From positions 186,001 through 250,000 of the forward strand of contig NZ_PNFP01000007.1 of NCBI RefSeq assembly GCF_002940685.1: a DNA stretch of 64,000 bases, read 5' to 3'. This document shows, in pieces, positions 15,581 to 23,947 of the stretch. Positions within the stretch are counted from its first letter, which is position 1, and each line of letters begins with the position of its first letter. A model generated the notes under the pieces. The model was not told the DNA's origin, did not search any database, and worked only from the letters and a program-made list of their open reading frames with translations. Made by a program: the position numbers and the translations under genes. The stretch is from Ensifer adhaerens (GTDB taxonomy: Bacteria; Pseudomonadota; Alphaproteobacteria; Rhizobiales; Rhizobiaceae).

Positions 15581-16384
15581 ATGTCGCAGTCACGCCCCGT
15601 CTACCAGTTCAACAACATCATCGTCCGCACGCCGTCGCAGTCGGTCGTCAACGGCCTTCGCGCTGATGACCGCGGCAACCCCACCTTCGAAGGTGTGAAG
15701 GCCGAACACGATGCCTATATCGCGGCGATGAAGGACGCGGGCGTGAAGGTGACGGTGCTGCCGGCGCTCGAAGCCTTCCCGGATTCGATCTTCGTCGAAG
15801 ATCCGGCGCTGGTCTTTACCGAAGGCGCAATCCTTCTGCGTCCGGGTGCAGAGACCCGCGTCAAGGAAACGCCTGAGATCGAGCCGACGCTGCGCGCTAT
15901 GTTCGAAACCGTTCTCGATCTTCCGGGCACCGGCTTTGCCGATGGCGGCGACGTGCTGACCACCCGCGAAAGCGTGATGATCGGCCTTTCGGCACGCACC
16001 AACAAGGTCGGCGCAGAAGCCCTTCAGGCCTGCCTCACCAAGCTCGGCCGCAAGAGCGAGATCGTCGCGACGCCGGAAGGTGTTCTGCACTTCAAGACCG
16101 ATTGCTCGCTGCTCGACGACGAGACCGTGCTTTCGACCGCACGCCTTGCCAAGTCCGGTGCTTTCGAGCGCTTCAAGCAGGTGATCATTCCCGAAGGTGA
16201 AGAGCCGGCGGCCAATGCGCTGCGCGTCAACGACGTCGTCATGGTCGGTTCCGACTTCCCGCGCACGATCGAGATGCTCGACAAGCTCGGCTACAAGGTC
16301 GTGCCGATGAAGACGACGGAGATCGGCAAGATCGACGCAGGCCTGTCCTGCATGTCGCTGCGCTGGTTCAGCAACACGCTCTGA
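15581..16384 (+). CDS. Dimethylarginine dimethylaminohydrolase-like (DDAH/arginine deiminase superfamily)
   Basis: A 267-residue pentein enzyme with the DDAH layout. FPDSIFVEDPALV (residues ~66-78) contains the acidic substrate contacts, followed by FADGGDVLTT and a histidine at 170 in VLHFKTDCSLLDD. The catalytic cysteine is at 257 (GLSCMSLRW). DDAH cleaves N-methyl- or dimethyl-arginine to citrulline and (di)methylamine. The length matches bacterial DDAH and is much shorter than arginine deiminases of the arc type (~400). It sits between CtlX, which could use its citrulline product, and a polar amino acid ABC transporter. Confidence 0.87.
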   Translation: MSQSRPVYQFNNIIVRTPSQSVVNGLRADDRGNPTFEGVKAEHDAYIAAMKDAGVKVTVLPALEAFPDSIFVEDPALVFTEGAILLRPGAETRVKETPEIEPTLRAMFETVLDLPGTGFADGGDVLTTRESVMIGLSARTNKVGAEALQACLTKLGRKSEIVATPEGVLHFKTDCSLLDDETVLSTARLAKSGAFERFKQVIIPEGEEPAANALRVNDVVMVGSDFPRTIEMLDKLGYKVVPMKTTEIGKIDAGLSCMSLRWFSNTL

Positions 16385-16413
16385 TCCGACGCAATCCCCG
16401 AGGAGGAAACATT

Positions 16414-17214
16414 ATGAAGACGTTGAAGACCGCCCTGTTCGCAGGGATCGCCCTTTCCATGGCTGCTGGCAGCGTATTTGCCGAGGACATGCTGCGCCTC
16501 GGCATGACGCCGGAGCCCTACATGCCCTTCACCCAGGTGAACGCCGGCGGCGAATGGGAAGGCCTTGAAGCCGATCTCTCCCGCGCGCTCTGCGAAAAGA
16601 TGGCCGTCAAGTGCGACATCAACCAGATGGCCTGGGACGGTCTGATCCCGTCGCTGAAGGAGAACAAGGTCGATTTCATTATCGGCGCCTTCTCGATCAC
16701 CGACGAGCGTCGTCAGGTCGTCGACTTCTCGACGCCCTACTACACCGAAGGCACGTCCTTCGTCGGCTCCAAGGGTGACACGAGCGAGATCAAGACGGTC
16801 GATGCCGCGGACGGTTCCGGCACGATCATCGATCCGGCAAGCGTCGAGGGCAAGATCATCGGCGTCCAGACGTCCAGCGTGCAGTCGGCTTATGTCGCCA
16901 AGTATCTGACGGGCGCCGAAGCCAAGAGCTACGACACCGCCGACAACTCGGTCGCCGACCTCATCGCCGGCCGCGTCGACTATGTGCTGATCCCGGACCT
17001 CTACATCCAGACCTTCCTGAAGACACCTGAGGGTGCCGACTATGAGGTCAAGGTTGAAGTGCCGAAGAACGTCACGCTCGGCGAAGGCGTTGCCTATGCC
17101 GTGCGCAAGGGCGACGCGGCGACCCTTGAAAAGGTCAATGCCGGTCTTGCCGCCCTCGAAAAGGACGGCACGACGCAGAAGCTCGTCGACAAGTGGATCT
17201 TCGGCAAGAAGTAA
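16414..17214 (+). CDS. Polar amino acid ABC transporter substrate-binding protein
   Basis: This 266-residue family 3 periplasmic binding protein has a signal peptide (LFAGIALSMAAGSVFA) and a two-lobed fold: RLGMTPEPYMPFTQVN at the N-terminal lobe, GLEADLSRALCEKM, and SITDERRQVVDFSTPYY. This family binds arginine, ornithine, lysine, histidine and relatives. GAGGAGG precedes the ATG. Because it follows genes for citrulline and methylarginine use, the ligand is most likely one of those guanidino or ureido amino acids. It is the first gene of the transport half of the operon. Confidence 0.92.
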   Translation: MKTLKTALFAGIALSMAAGSVFAEDMLRLGMTPEPYMPFTQVNAGGEWEGLEADLSRALCEKMAVKCDINQMAWDGLIPSLKENKVDFIIGAFSITDERRQVVDFSTPYYTEGTSFVGSKGDTSEIKTVDAADGSGTIIDPASVEGKIIGVQTSSVQSAYVAKYLTGAEAKSYDTADNSVADLIAGRVDYVLIPDLYIQTFLKTPEGADYEVKVEVPKNVTLGEGVAYAVRKGDAATLEKVNAGLAALEKDGTTQKLVDKWIFGKK

Positions 17215-17226
17215 ACCGCTCTTGAA

Positions 17227-17260
17227 GGGCGGCGTCCGGCTCATTGGGTCGCCGCCGCCC
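17227..17260 (+). terminator. Stem-loop between binding-protein and permease genes
   Basis: GGGCGGCG (17227-17234) pairs with CGCCGCCC (17253-17260) in the 165-bp gap just after the binding-protein stop. The T-tract after it is poor. Such structures inside ABC operons commonly lower read-through or protect the upstream message, giving excess binding protein. Confidence 0.5.
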
Positions 17261-17379
17261 TCGTTCGCCAAACCGGCCGCAGCGCCGGGGCACCTTTGCA
17301 GCATCCGTGAAAGTGATATGCCGGCCTGAGGGCTAGCGGCGCCGGGGCTGACGAGACAATCGGGAACAGGTAACGACGG

Positions 17380-18093
17380 ATGGACTATTACTGGCAATTG
17401 CTTGCCTGGGGCGGCGAGGGCTGGGGCGACGATTTCGCCTGGGGCCTGCTGATGACCCTGCAGGTTTCCGTGGTCGCCTATGCGGTTGCGGTTCTCTTCG
17501 GTTTTCTCGGGGCTGCCGGCAAACTGTCGAAGCATCGGGTCCCGCGTTTCCTTGCCGATATCTACACGACGGTCGTGCGCTCGTTGCCTGAGCTGCTGGT
17601 CATCCTGCTTCTCTATTTCTCGGTTGCGAGCGGTGCCGAGCGACTGTTGAAGCACTTCGGCCTCGTCGCCGAGACCTTCCAGTTCAGCTCGTTCTGGGCG
17701 GCGATCATCGCGCTCGCCTTCGTCTCAGGCGCCTTCATGACCGAGGTTCTGCGCTCGGCTTTCCTCTCTGTGCCACCGGGCCAGATCGAGGCGGCAGTCT
17801 CGATCGGCATGAACCGGCAGAAGATTTTCACCCGCATCATCTTCCCGCAGATGATGCGCCACGCCGTGCCCGGCATGGGCAATCTCTGGCTGTCGATCAC
17901 CAAGGAAAGCGCCATCATCAGCGTACTCGGCTCGTTCAGCGAGCTGCTTTACACGGGCTATCGGGCCGCAGCCGGCACCAAGCAATACATCTTCTTCTAC
18001 GGGCTGACGGCCATCCTGTTCCTGGCGATCACGCTCGTTTCCGTCCTGGTGATCGCCCAGATCGAGCGCCGCCTCAATCGGGGGCACAACTGA
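17380..18093 (+). CDS. Polar amino acid ABC transporter permease (HisQ-like)
   Basis: The 237-residue membrane protein has five predicted helices and the His/Glu/Gln-type permease domain, including the EAA loop segment (GQIEAAVSIGMNRQKIFTRI) that docks the ATPase. It starts at ATG 17380 and its stop overlaps the next start by one base (TGATG). It would pair with the second permease to form the heterodimeric channel for the amino acid delivered by the binding protein. Confidence 0.92.
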   Translation: MDYYWQLLAWGGEGWGDDFAWGLLMTLQVSVVAYAVAVLFGFLGAAGKLSKHRVPRFLADIYTTVVRSLPELLVILLLYFSVASGAERLLKHFGLVAETFQFSSFWAAIIALAFVSGAFMTEVLRSAFLSVPPGQIEAAVSIGMNRQKIFTRIIFPQMMRHAVPGMGNLWLSITKESAIISVLGSFSELLYTGYRAAAGTKQYIFFYGLTAILFLAITLVSVLVIAQIERRLNRGHN

Positions 18094-18794
18094 TGGAAAC
18101 GATCTCCAACGTCGTCGGCTTCCTGCCGGCGCTGATCAAGGCGACACCGCTCACGCTGCTTCTGACCGCCGTCGCCGGCGTCTTCGGTCTCGTCATCGGC
18201 ACGCTCGTGGCGCTCGCCCGGCTTTCCGGCCGGCGTATCCTCTCGGTTCCGGCCTACGTCTTCACCTTCGCCTTCCGCGGCACGCCGCTTCTGGTGCAGA
18301 TCTACCTGATCTACTACGGCCTCGGGCAGATCCTGCCCGGCACCTGGGTGCGCCACAGCTTCCTCTGGCCCTATCTGCGCGATGGCCTCTGGTATGCGAT
18401 CTTTGCGCTCAGCCTCAACCAGGCGTCCTACAATGCCGAGGTCATCCGCGGTGCGATCAAGGCGATCCCGCGCGGCCAGATCGAGGCGGCAAAGTCGATA
18501 GGCATGCGCTCGTCGATGATCCTTCGTCGCATCACCCTGCCGCAGGCGTTCCGCTCCTGCCTGCCGGTTTTGACCGGCGACCTGATCATCCTGTTGAAGA
18601 CGACATCGCTCGCTTCGACGATCACGATCCTCGAGGTCATGGGCACCGCCCGCATGCTGCAGCGCCAATCGCTTCTGATCTTCGAACCGCTGATTGCCGC
18701 CGGCATCATCTATTTCACCGTCGTCTTCATCCTGACGCGCGTCATGGGCGTGGTGGAGAAGCGGCTCACCCGCTACCGCACGGCGAAGGCATAG
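18093..18794 (+). CDS. Polar amino acid ABC transporter permease (HisM-like)
   Basis: This 233-residue permease pairs with the previous one. It shows TFAFRGTPLLVQIYLIYYGL near residue 65 and the ATPase-docking loop GQIEAAKSIGMRSSMILRRI. Both are standard for HisM/ArtM-type subunits. The start overlaps the upstream stop, so translation is coupled. The stop is followed by GGGAGGAG, the ribosome site of the ATPase gene 15 bp further on. Confidence 0.92.
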   Translation: METISNVVGFLPALIKATPLTLLLTAVAGVFGLVIGTLVALARLSGRRILSVPAYVFTFAFRGTPLLVQIYLIYYGLGQILPGTWVRHSFLWPYLRDGLWYAIFALSLNQASYNAEVIRGAIKAIPRGQIEAAKSIGMRSSMILRRITLPQAFRSCLPVLTGDLIILLKTTSLASTITILEVMGTARMLQRQSLLIFEPLIAAGIIYFTVVFILTRVMGVVEKRLTRYRTAKA

Positions 18795-18809
18795 GGAGGA
18801 GAAACGGAC

Positions 18810-19574
18810 ATGGCTGCAACAGCGCTTTCCGTGAACAACATTCACAAGAGCTTCGGATCCGTCGAGGTGCTGAAAGGCGTCTCGTTCGAGGCGAAGTCCG
18901 GCGACGTCATCTCGCTGATCGGCAGCAGCGGCTCCGGCAAGAGCACGTTGCTCCGCTGCATCAACTACCTGGAGACGCCCGACGAGGGCCAGATCTCTGT
19001 CTCTGGCGAGGTGATCCGCACCGTCAAGGGCAAGGACGGCAAGTTTCATGCCGCCGACAAGCGACAGCTCGAACATATCCGCACCCGCCTCGGCATGGTG
19101 TTCCAGAGCTTCAATCTCTGGTCCCACAAGACCATCCTCGAAAACATCATCGAGGGGCCGATCCACGTGCTCGGCATGACCCGCAAGGACGCGATCGGCG
19201 AGGCCGAACTGCTGATGGAAAAGGTCGGCATCACACCCAAGCGCGATCATTACCCCAACCAACTCTCGGGCGGCCAGCAGCAGCGCGCGGCGATCGCCCG
19301 GGCGCTGGCGATGAAGCCCGAAGTCATGCTCTTCGACGAGCCGACATCGGCGCTTGATCCGGAGCTCGTCAACGAGGTTCTGCTCGTCATCAAGAAGCTC
19401 GCCGAGGAGGGCCGCACCATGGTGATGGTCACCCACGAAATGTCACTCGCCCGTGATATCTCCAGCGAGGTGATCTTCCTGCACAAGGGTCTCGTCGAAG
19501 AGCGCGGCGCACCGAAACAGATGATGCGTGACCCGCAATCGGCGCGCCTGCGCCAGTTCCTGCAGATGGCTTGA
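18810..19574 (+). CDS. Polar amino acid ABC transporter ATP-binding protein
   Basis: A 254-residue ABC ATPase of the HisP/GlnQ class: Walker A GSSGSGKST, signature LSGGQQQR, Walker B VMLFDEPTSALD and the switch histidine in VMVTHEMSLARD. A GGGAGGAG site precedes the ATG. It completes the binding protein - permease - permease - ATPase importer at 16414-19574 and is followed directly by an amidohydrolase gene in the same operon. Confidence 0.93.
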   Translation: MAATALSVNNIHKSFGSVEVLKGVSFEAKSGDVISLIGSSGSGKSTLLRCINYLETPDEGQISVSGEVIRTVKGKDGKFHAADKRQLEHIRTRLGMVFQSFNLWSHKTILENIIEGPIHVLGMTRKDAIGEAELLMEKVGITPKRDHYPNQLSGGQQQRAAIARALAMKPEVMLFDEPTSALDPELVNEVLLVIKKLAEEGRTMVMVTHEMSLARDISSEVIFLHKGLVEERGAPKQMMRDPQSARLRQFLQMA

Positions 19575-19584
19575 GGAGGCCGAA

Positions 19585-20736
19585 ATGCGCGACGCCAGTT
19601 TTTCCGATTTCTTGCCTGAACTCGTCGAGATCCGTCACACGCTGCACGCGATGCCCGAGATCGGCCTTTCCGAAGTAAAGACCTCGGACTATGTCGCGGG
19701 GCTGCTGCAGTCCTGGGGTTTCGAGGTCACGCGCGGCCTGGCGAAAACCGGCATCGTCGCGACGCTGAAGCGCGGCAACAGCAACCGCGCCATCGGCTTT
19801 CGCGCCGACATGGACGCGCTGCCGATGCAGGAGGAAACCGGTCTTGCCTATCAGAGCAAGCACCCGGGCGCGATGCATGCCTGCGGTCATGACGGCCACA
19901 CCAGCATGCTGCTCGGTGCCGCCTGGGCGCTGTCGAAGGACGAGAGTTTCAACGGCACGGTGCATCTGATCTTCCAGCCGGCCGAGGAGAATTTTGGCGG
20001 CGGCCAGTTGATGATCGAGGACGGCCTGTTCGAGCGCTTCCCCTGCGAACGCGTCTATGCACTCCACAACTGGCCGGGCCTTCCGGTCGGCCAGTTCTCC
20101 AGCCGGGCCGGTGCCATGGCCGCCTCGATCGACGTTTTGACACTGACGATCCGGGGCAAGGGCGGGCATGGCGCCCAGCCGGAACTGACGGTCGATCCGG
20201 TGGTTGTCGGCTCAAGCGTGGTGATGGCGCTGCAGACGTTGGTGTCGCGCAACATTTCGCCGCACCAGCCGTCTGTTCTCACCGTCGGCGCGTTCCAGTC
20301 GGGCTCCGCCTCCAACATCATTCCCGATACGGCGGTTCTGGAAATCAGCATGCGCGCGATGGATCCGACCGTTCGCAGGCAGTTGCGGGACCGCGTCGAG
20401 CAGATCGCGCGCCTGCAGGCGGAAAGCTACAACGCCGAAGCCAGCTTCGACTGGCAGGTCGGCTATCCCGCGACGATCAACGATGCCGAGGCGGTCGAGG
20501 ATGCGCGCGCGGTGATCGCCGAGACCTTCGGTGCCGACGCCTATGTCGAATTGCCCGAACCGCTGATGGGCAGCGAAGACTTTTCCTTCCTGCTGGAAAA
20601 AGTGCCGGGCGCCTATGTGCTGATCGGCAATGGCGACAGCAGCGGCCTGCACACCACCCGCTACGACTTCAACGACGACATCCTTGAGCGCGGCGCGACC
20701 TATTTCTACCAACTCGCACGCGCGGCGCTCGTTTAA
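19585..20736 (+). CDS. M20 family amidohydrolase (hippurate/N-acyl-amino acid hydrolase type)
   Basis: This 383-residue metallohydrolase has the M20D signature: the metal-binding ACGHDGHTSMLLGAA near residue 95, PAEENFGGGQLMIEDG near residue 130, a dimerisation domain in the middle, and a C-terminal GSEDFSFLL with a late His. Such enzymes remove acyl groups from N-acyl or conjugated amino acids, with two metal ions. ATG 19585 follows GAGGAGG 10 bp after the ATPase stop; the longer frame from 19528 overlaps the ATPase gene. Its presence suggests that the importer may also bring in an N-acylated or amide-linked form of arginine or citrulline. Confidence 0.88.
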   Translation: MRDASFSDFLPELVEIRHTLHAMPEIGLSEVKTSDYVAGLLQSWGFEVTRGLAKTGIVATLKRGNSNRAIGFRADMDALPMQEETGLAYQSKHPGAMHACGHDGHTSMLLGAAWALSKDESFNGTVHLIFQPAEENFGGGQLMIEDGLFERFPCERVYALHNWPGLPVGQFSSRAGAMAASIDVLTLTIRGKGGHGAQPELTVDPVVVGSSVVMALQTLVSRNISPHQPSVLTVGAFQSGSASNIIPDTAVLEISMRAMDPTVRRQLRDRVEQIARLQAESYNAEASFDWQVGYPATINDAEAVEDARAVIAETFGADAYVELPEPLMGSEDFSFLLEKVPGAYVLIGNGDSSGLHTTRYDFNDDILERGATYFYQLARAALV

Positions 20737-20762
20737 GCACGCGGGATCAAACGCCCGGCCGC

Positions 20763-22139
20763 TCAGGTGGCCGGGTGAAGGTCGCCGAAGACCGTCGGGA
20801 TCAGCTCGGCCACGGTCGGGTGGATATGAACCGCGTGGGTGATCGTCGTGTAAGGCCTGCCGGCATACATCACGTCGAGAATGCTCTGCACCGCCTCGTC
20901 GCCGCCGGTGCCGAGGATCGAGGCGCCGAGGATCTCCTTGCTGTCGGCGTCGACGATCACTTTCATGAAGCCCTCGGTTTCGCCTTTTTCGACGGCGCGC
21001 CCGACGCGGCTCATCGGTCTCGTACCAATCAGCAGCTTGCGCCCCGACTTGCGCGCCTCGGTTTCCGTCATGCCGGCGCGGCCGAGCGGGGGATCGATGA
21101 AGAGACCGTACGTCGAAATACGATCGCTCACCTTTCTGTTTCCACCATCGAGTAGGTTCGCCGCTATGATCTCGAAGTCGTTGTAGGCCGTGTGGGTGAA
21201 GGCGCCCCGGCCATTGCAATCGCCCATGGCGTAGATGTGCGACACGTTGGTCCTGAGCGTTTCATCGACTTCGACATAGCCGCGCGCATCAGTCGTCACG
21301 CCGGCGCGGCCGAGATCAAGGTCATCGGTGTTCGGCCGGCGGCCGGTTGCCAGCAGCAGGTGGGAGCCGACGATCTCGGGTGCGCCTGCCGTGCAGTCGA
21401 CCCCGGCGACGACATCGTCGCCGCGCCTGGCGAAACGGATGCATTCGGCATTCAGCCGGAACTTTATGCCTTCCTTCTCCAGGATCGCGAGAATGGCGTC
21501 TGAAACGTCCGCATCCTCCCGGCCGATCAGCCGCGGGCCTTTCTCGATGACCGTCACCTCCGAGCCGAAGCGGCGGAACATCTGCGCGAATTCGAGCCCG
21601 ATATAGCTGCCGCCGACGACGATCAGATGTCGGGGCAGGGTGTCGAGATCCATGATCGAGACATTGGTGAGATAGGGCACGTCTTCGACCCCAGGAAATT
21701 CCGGTGTCGCGGCACGTCCGCCGACATTCAGGAAAATCTGGTCGGTCGATAGCAGATGGTCGCCGACGCGGATCTCATGCGGGCTTTCGAAGCGCGCATG
21801 GCCCTCGAAAACCCTGCAATTCTTCATGCTCTTCAGCCAACTCTCGACATTTCCGCGCGATGTGAGCCGCACCGTGTCCTTGCGGGCCATGACGCGGGCG
21901 AAGTCGATGGTGACGGGGCCGGTCGTCACACCGTAGTCAGCACCTCGGCGCGCCAGATGCGCGGCATAGGCGCTTGCGACCATCGCCTTGGTCGGCATGC
22001 AGCCAGTGTTGACGCATGTGCCGCCGAAATGCTTGCGCTCGATGAGGGCGACGGTCTTTCCCGCCGCCGTCAGCCGGCCGGCAAGCGACGGGCCGGCCTG
22101 ACCGGCCCCGATGATGATTGCGTCGAAATGTTCTTTCAT
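20763..22139 (-). CDS. FAD-dependent pyridine nucleotide-disulfide oxidoreductase
   Basis: The 458-residue protein is a class I flavoprotein disulfide reductase. It has the FAD motif IIIGAGQAGPSLAGRLTAAG, the redox-active pair in GGTCVNTGCMPTK (Cys at about 42 and 47), the NAD motif VVGGSYIGLEFAQMF, and a C-terminal dimerisation domain with HIHPTVAELIPT. Such frames are often labelled mercuric reductase, but the C-terminal Cys-Cys pair and the N-terminal heavy-metal domain of MerA are missing here. The true substrate is unknown. It overlaps the DUF4126 gene upstream by ATGA, so the two are coupled. Confidence 0.85.
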   Translation of the reverse strand: MKEHFDAIIIGAGQAGPSLAGRLTAAGKTVALIERKHFGGTCVNTGCMPTKAMVASAYAAHLARRGADYGVTTGPVTIDFARVMARKDTVRLTSRGNVESWLKSMKNCRVFEGHARFESPHEIRVGDHLLSTDQIFLNVGGRAATPEFPGVEDVPYLTNVSIMDLDTLPRHLIVVGGSYIGLEFAQMFRRFGSEVTVIEKGPRLIGREDADVSDAILAILEKEGIKFRLNAECIRFARRGDDVVAGVDCTAGAPEIVGSHLLLATGRRPNTDDLDLGRAGVTTDARGYVEVDETLRTNVSHIYAMGDCNGRGAFTHTAYNDFEIIAANLLDGGNRKVSDRISTYGLFIDPPLGRAGMTETEARKSGRKLLIGTRPMSRVGRAVEKGETEGFMKVIVDADSKEILGASILGTGGDEAVQSILDVMYAGRPYTTITHAVHIHPTVAELIPTVFGDLHPAT

Positions 22140-22603
22140 GACACCGAGGACACCACCCAGAGTGCGAGGAGAACGGCAACCACGTCCTCGAGAAGCGCAA
22201 TCGGCAGATCCTTTCCGCCGATGGCCGCGACGAGGCGTTTGCGCGCTTCATAGCCGCCAAGCGTGCCGATGACGGCGCCGATCACGCCGGCGATCAAACC
22301 GCCGAGCATAGCACCTCCGGCGGTCCCAAGCACGGCGCCGCAGAATCCGCCCGAAACGATGCGGGCGCCGAACTGCTGCGGCACCTTGCGGCTCGGCGTG
22401 CTCGGAAGCTGGTCGGTTACGAATTCGACCAGCGCCAGCAGGCCGAAGATGTAGGGCGTGAAGCGAAAGCCCATGAAGGCTGCCCAGGTGCCAGCCAGTG
22501 GCAGCCAGCCCGCAGCGGCGCCAATGCTGACGGCGGCAGGAGCGGTCATGGCCCGCAGGCCGGCAACCACTCCAATCAGAAGCGCAAGAACGTAGATCGA
22601 CAT
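22136..22603 (-). CDS. DUF4126 family membrane protein
   Basis: This is a 155-residue membrane protein with about four hydrophobic helices. The pattern GVVAGLRAMTAPAAVSIGAA near the N-terminus, FVTDQLPSTPSRK in the middle and Gly-rich helices (GGAMLGGLIAGVIGAVIG) fits DUF4126. The function of this family is not known to me. The start at 22603 is preferred over 22618 because GGGGACA stands in front of it. It is co-translated with the downstream flavoprotein, which hints at a redox or membrane-stress role, but nothing in the sequence shows this. Confidence 0.75.
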   Translation of the reverse strand: MSIYVLALLIGVVAGLRAMTAPAAVSIGAAAGWLPLAGTWAAFMGFRFTPYIFGLLALVEFVTDQLPSTPSRKVPQQFGARIVSGGFCGAVLGTAGGAMLGGLIAGVIGAVIGTLGGYEARKRLVAAIGGKDLPIALLEDVVAVLLALWVVSSVS

Positions 22604-22937
22604 GGTGTCCCCGAACATTTGCCGGGCGAACCCGCGCCGTCAGCCCCCAGACGGATCGGGTCGAGCGGCATCGCAACCAAGATGAAGACAGGTGTTTCTG
22701 GCGGGCCGCGCTCAGAGTGGCCGACAATGCCTGGGATTGCAACGCTCAATCCGCCAAGGTCCCGAACGGTAGTCTATGCTTTCTGTGGTGTTTATTGGCA
22801 TAGGAAAATATTCGTCCGCGGTGGTCTCTGCATGCAACCCTATTTTTTGCCGGGGGCTGACATATATGGAATGGCTTGCCCCGACGGAGCGGACGTTCCG
22901 TGATCAAACTTGCGCATCGAAATCCGAGGAGAAACCC
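22604..22937. other. Gene-free 334-bp divergent region
   Basis: This is the only gap above 300 bp. It separates the DUF4126 gene (minus) from the osmF-type gene (plus). The part around 22780-22870 is more AT-rich than its surroundings and is where a promoter for the transporter would be expected, but no confident -35/-10 pair or operator was found. An in-frame ATG at 22776 exists but lacks a ribosome site. Confidence 0.6.
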
Positions 22938-23849
22938 ATGCGCCTGACCAGACTGCTTATCGGAACTGCCCTTGCCTTGACTTTGACTGCCGCGGCGGCG
23001 AGCGCCGATGTGGTCGTTTCCTCGAAGATCGACACGGAGGGCGGCGTGCTCGGCAACATCATCCTTGCCGTGCTCAACGCCAACAACATCAAGACGGTCG
23101 ACCGCGTGCAGCTTGGGGCGACGCCGGTCGTGCGCAAGGCGATCACCGCCGGCGAAATCGACATCTATCCGGAATATACGGGCAACGCCGCCTTCTTCTT
23201 CGAAAAGGCTGACGATCCGGTCTGGAAGGATGCCGCCAAGGGCTTCGAGACCGCCAAGAAGCTAGACTACGACGCCAACAAGATTGTCTGGCTGACGCCG
23301 TCGCCGGCCAACAACACCTGGGCGATCGGCCTGCGCAAGGAAGTGGCCGACGAAAACAAGCTGAAGACGCTGAGCGACTTCGGCAAATACATCGCCGGCG
23401 GCGGCAAGGTCGTCCTGGCGGCCTCGTCGGAGTTCGTCAATTCGGCCGCGGCGCTCCCGGCTTTCCAGACCACCTACGGCTTCACCTTGAAGCAGGACCA
23501 GCTCATCACGCTTTCCGGCGGTGATACCGCGGCGACGATCGCGGCCGCGGCGAACCAGACGAACGGCGCGAACGCGGCCATGGTCTACGGCACCGACGGC
23601 GGCATCGCTCCGTCCGGCCTCGTGGTCTTGGAAGACGACAAGGCAGTCCAGCCCGTCTATCAGCCGGCCCCGATCATTCGCGAGGCGGCGCTCAAGGAAA
23701 ACCCGCAGATCGAGGAACTCTTGAAGCCCGTGTTCGAGAAGCTGGACCTGGTGACGCTGCAGGAGCTGAACGGCCGCGTGCAGGTCGGCGGGGAACCGGC
23801 AAAGGCGGTTGCCGAGGATTTCCTGAAGAAGAACGGTTTTCTGAAATAG
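22938..23849 (+). CDS. osmF: Glycine betaine-family ABC transporter substrate-binding protein (OsmF/YehZ-like)
   Basis: This 303-residue periplasmic binding protein has a signal peptide (LLIGTALALTLTAAAASA) and an OpuAC-type fold. Stretches shared with E. coli OsmF/YehZ include SSKIDTEGGVLGNIILAV, DIYPEYTGNAAFFFEK, LTPSPANNTWAIGLR and AAMVYGTDGGIAPSGL. ATG 22938 is chosen for the GAGGAG in front; the frame extends up to 22776 without a signal. It heads a four-gene set in the order of yehZ-yehY-yehX-yehW. This system in enteric bacteria is a low-affinity betaine importer, so a betaine or another quaternary amine is the probable ligand here. Confidence 0.9.
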   Translation: MRLTRLLIGTALALTLTAAAASADVVVSSKIDTEGGVLGNIILAVLNANNIKTVDRVQLGATPVVRKAITAGEIDIYPEYTGNAAFFFEKADDPVWKDAAKGFETAKKLDYDANKIVWLTPSPANNTWAIGLRKEVADENKLKTLSDFGKYIAGGGKVVLAASSEFVNSAAALPAFQTTYGFTLKQDQLITLSGGDTAATIAAAANQTNGANAAMVYGTDGGIAPSGLVVLEDDKAVQPVYQPAPIIREAALKENPQIEELLKPVFEKLDLVTLQELNGRVQVGGEPAKAVAEDFLKKNGFLK

Positions 23850-23947
23850 GTTGACGGACAACCGGGACGCTGGTCGGATGGCCGCGTTCCGGGGAGGTGC
23901 CTGCAGGTGCCGAAGTCGCGCCGGCACGGGCGGGGAGGAAATGTGAC

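Noticed and set aside
20754-20775. Convergent terminator between the M20 gene and the flavoprotein gene
   Set aside because: CCCGGCC/GGCCGGG can pair, but the hairpin spans the flavoprotein stop codon and has no T-tract; too weak to annotate.
20763-22139. Mercuric reductase (merA)
   Set aside because: The CVNTGC centre is shared by all class I disulfide reductases; the C-terminal Cys pair and heavy-metal domain of MerA are absent, and no other mer genes are nearby.
22776-22937. Longer N-terminus of the OsmF-like protein
   Set aside because: It would bury the signal peptide behind 54 extra residues; ATG 22938 has GAGGAG and a normal leader.
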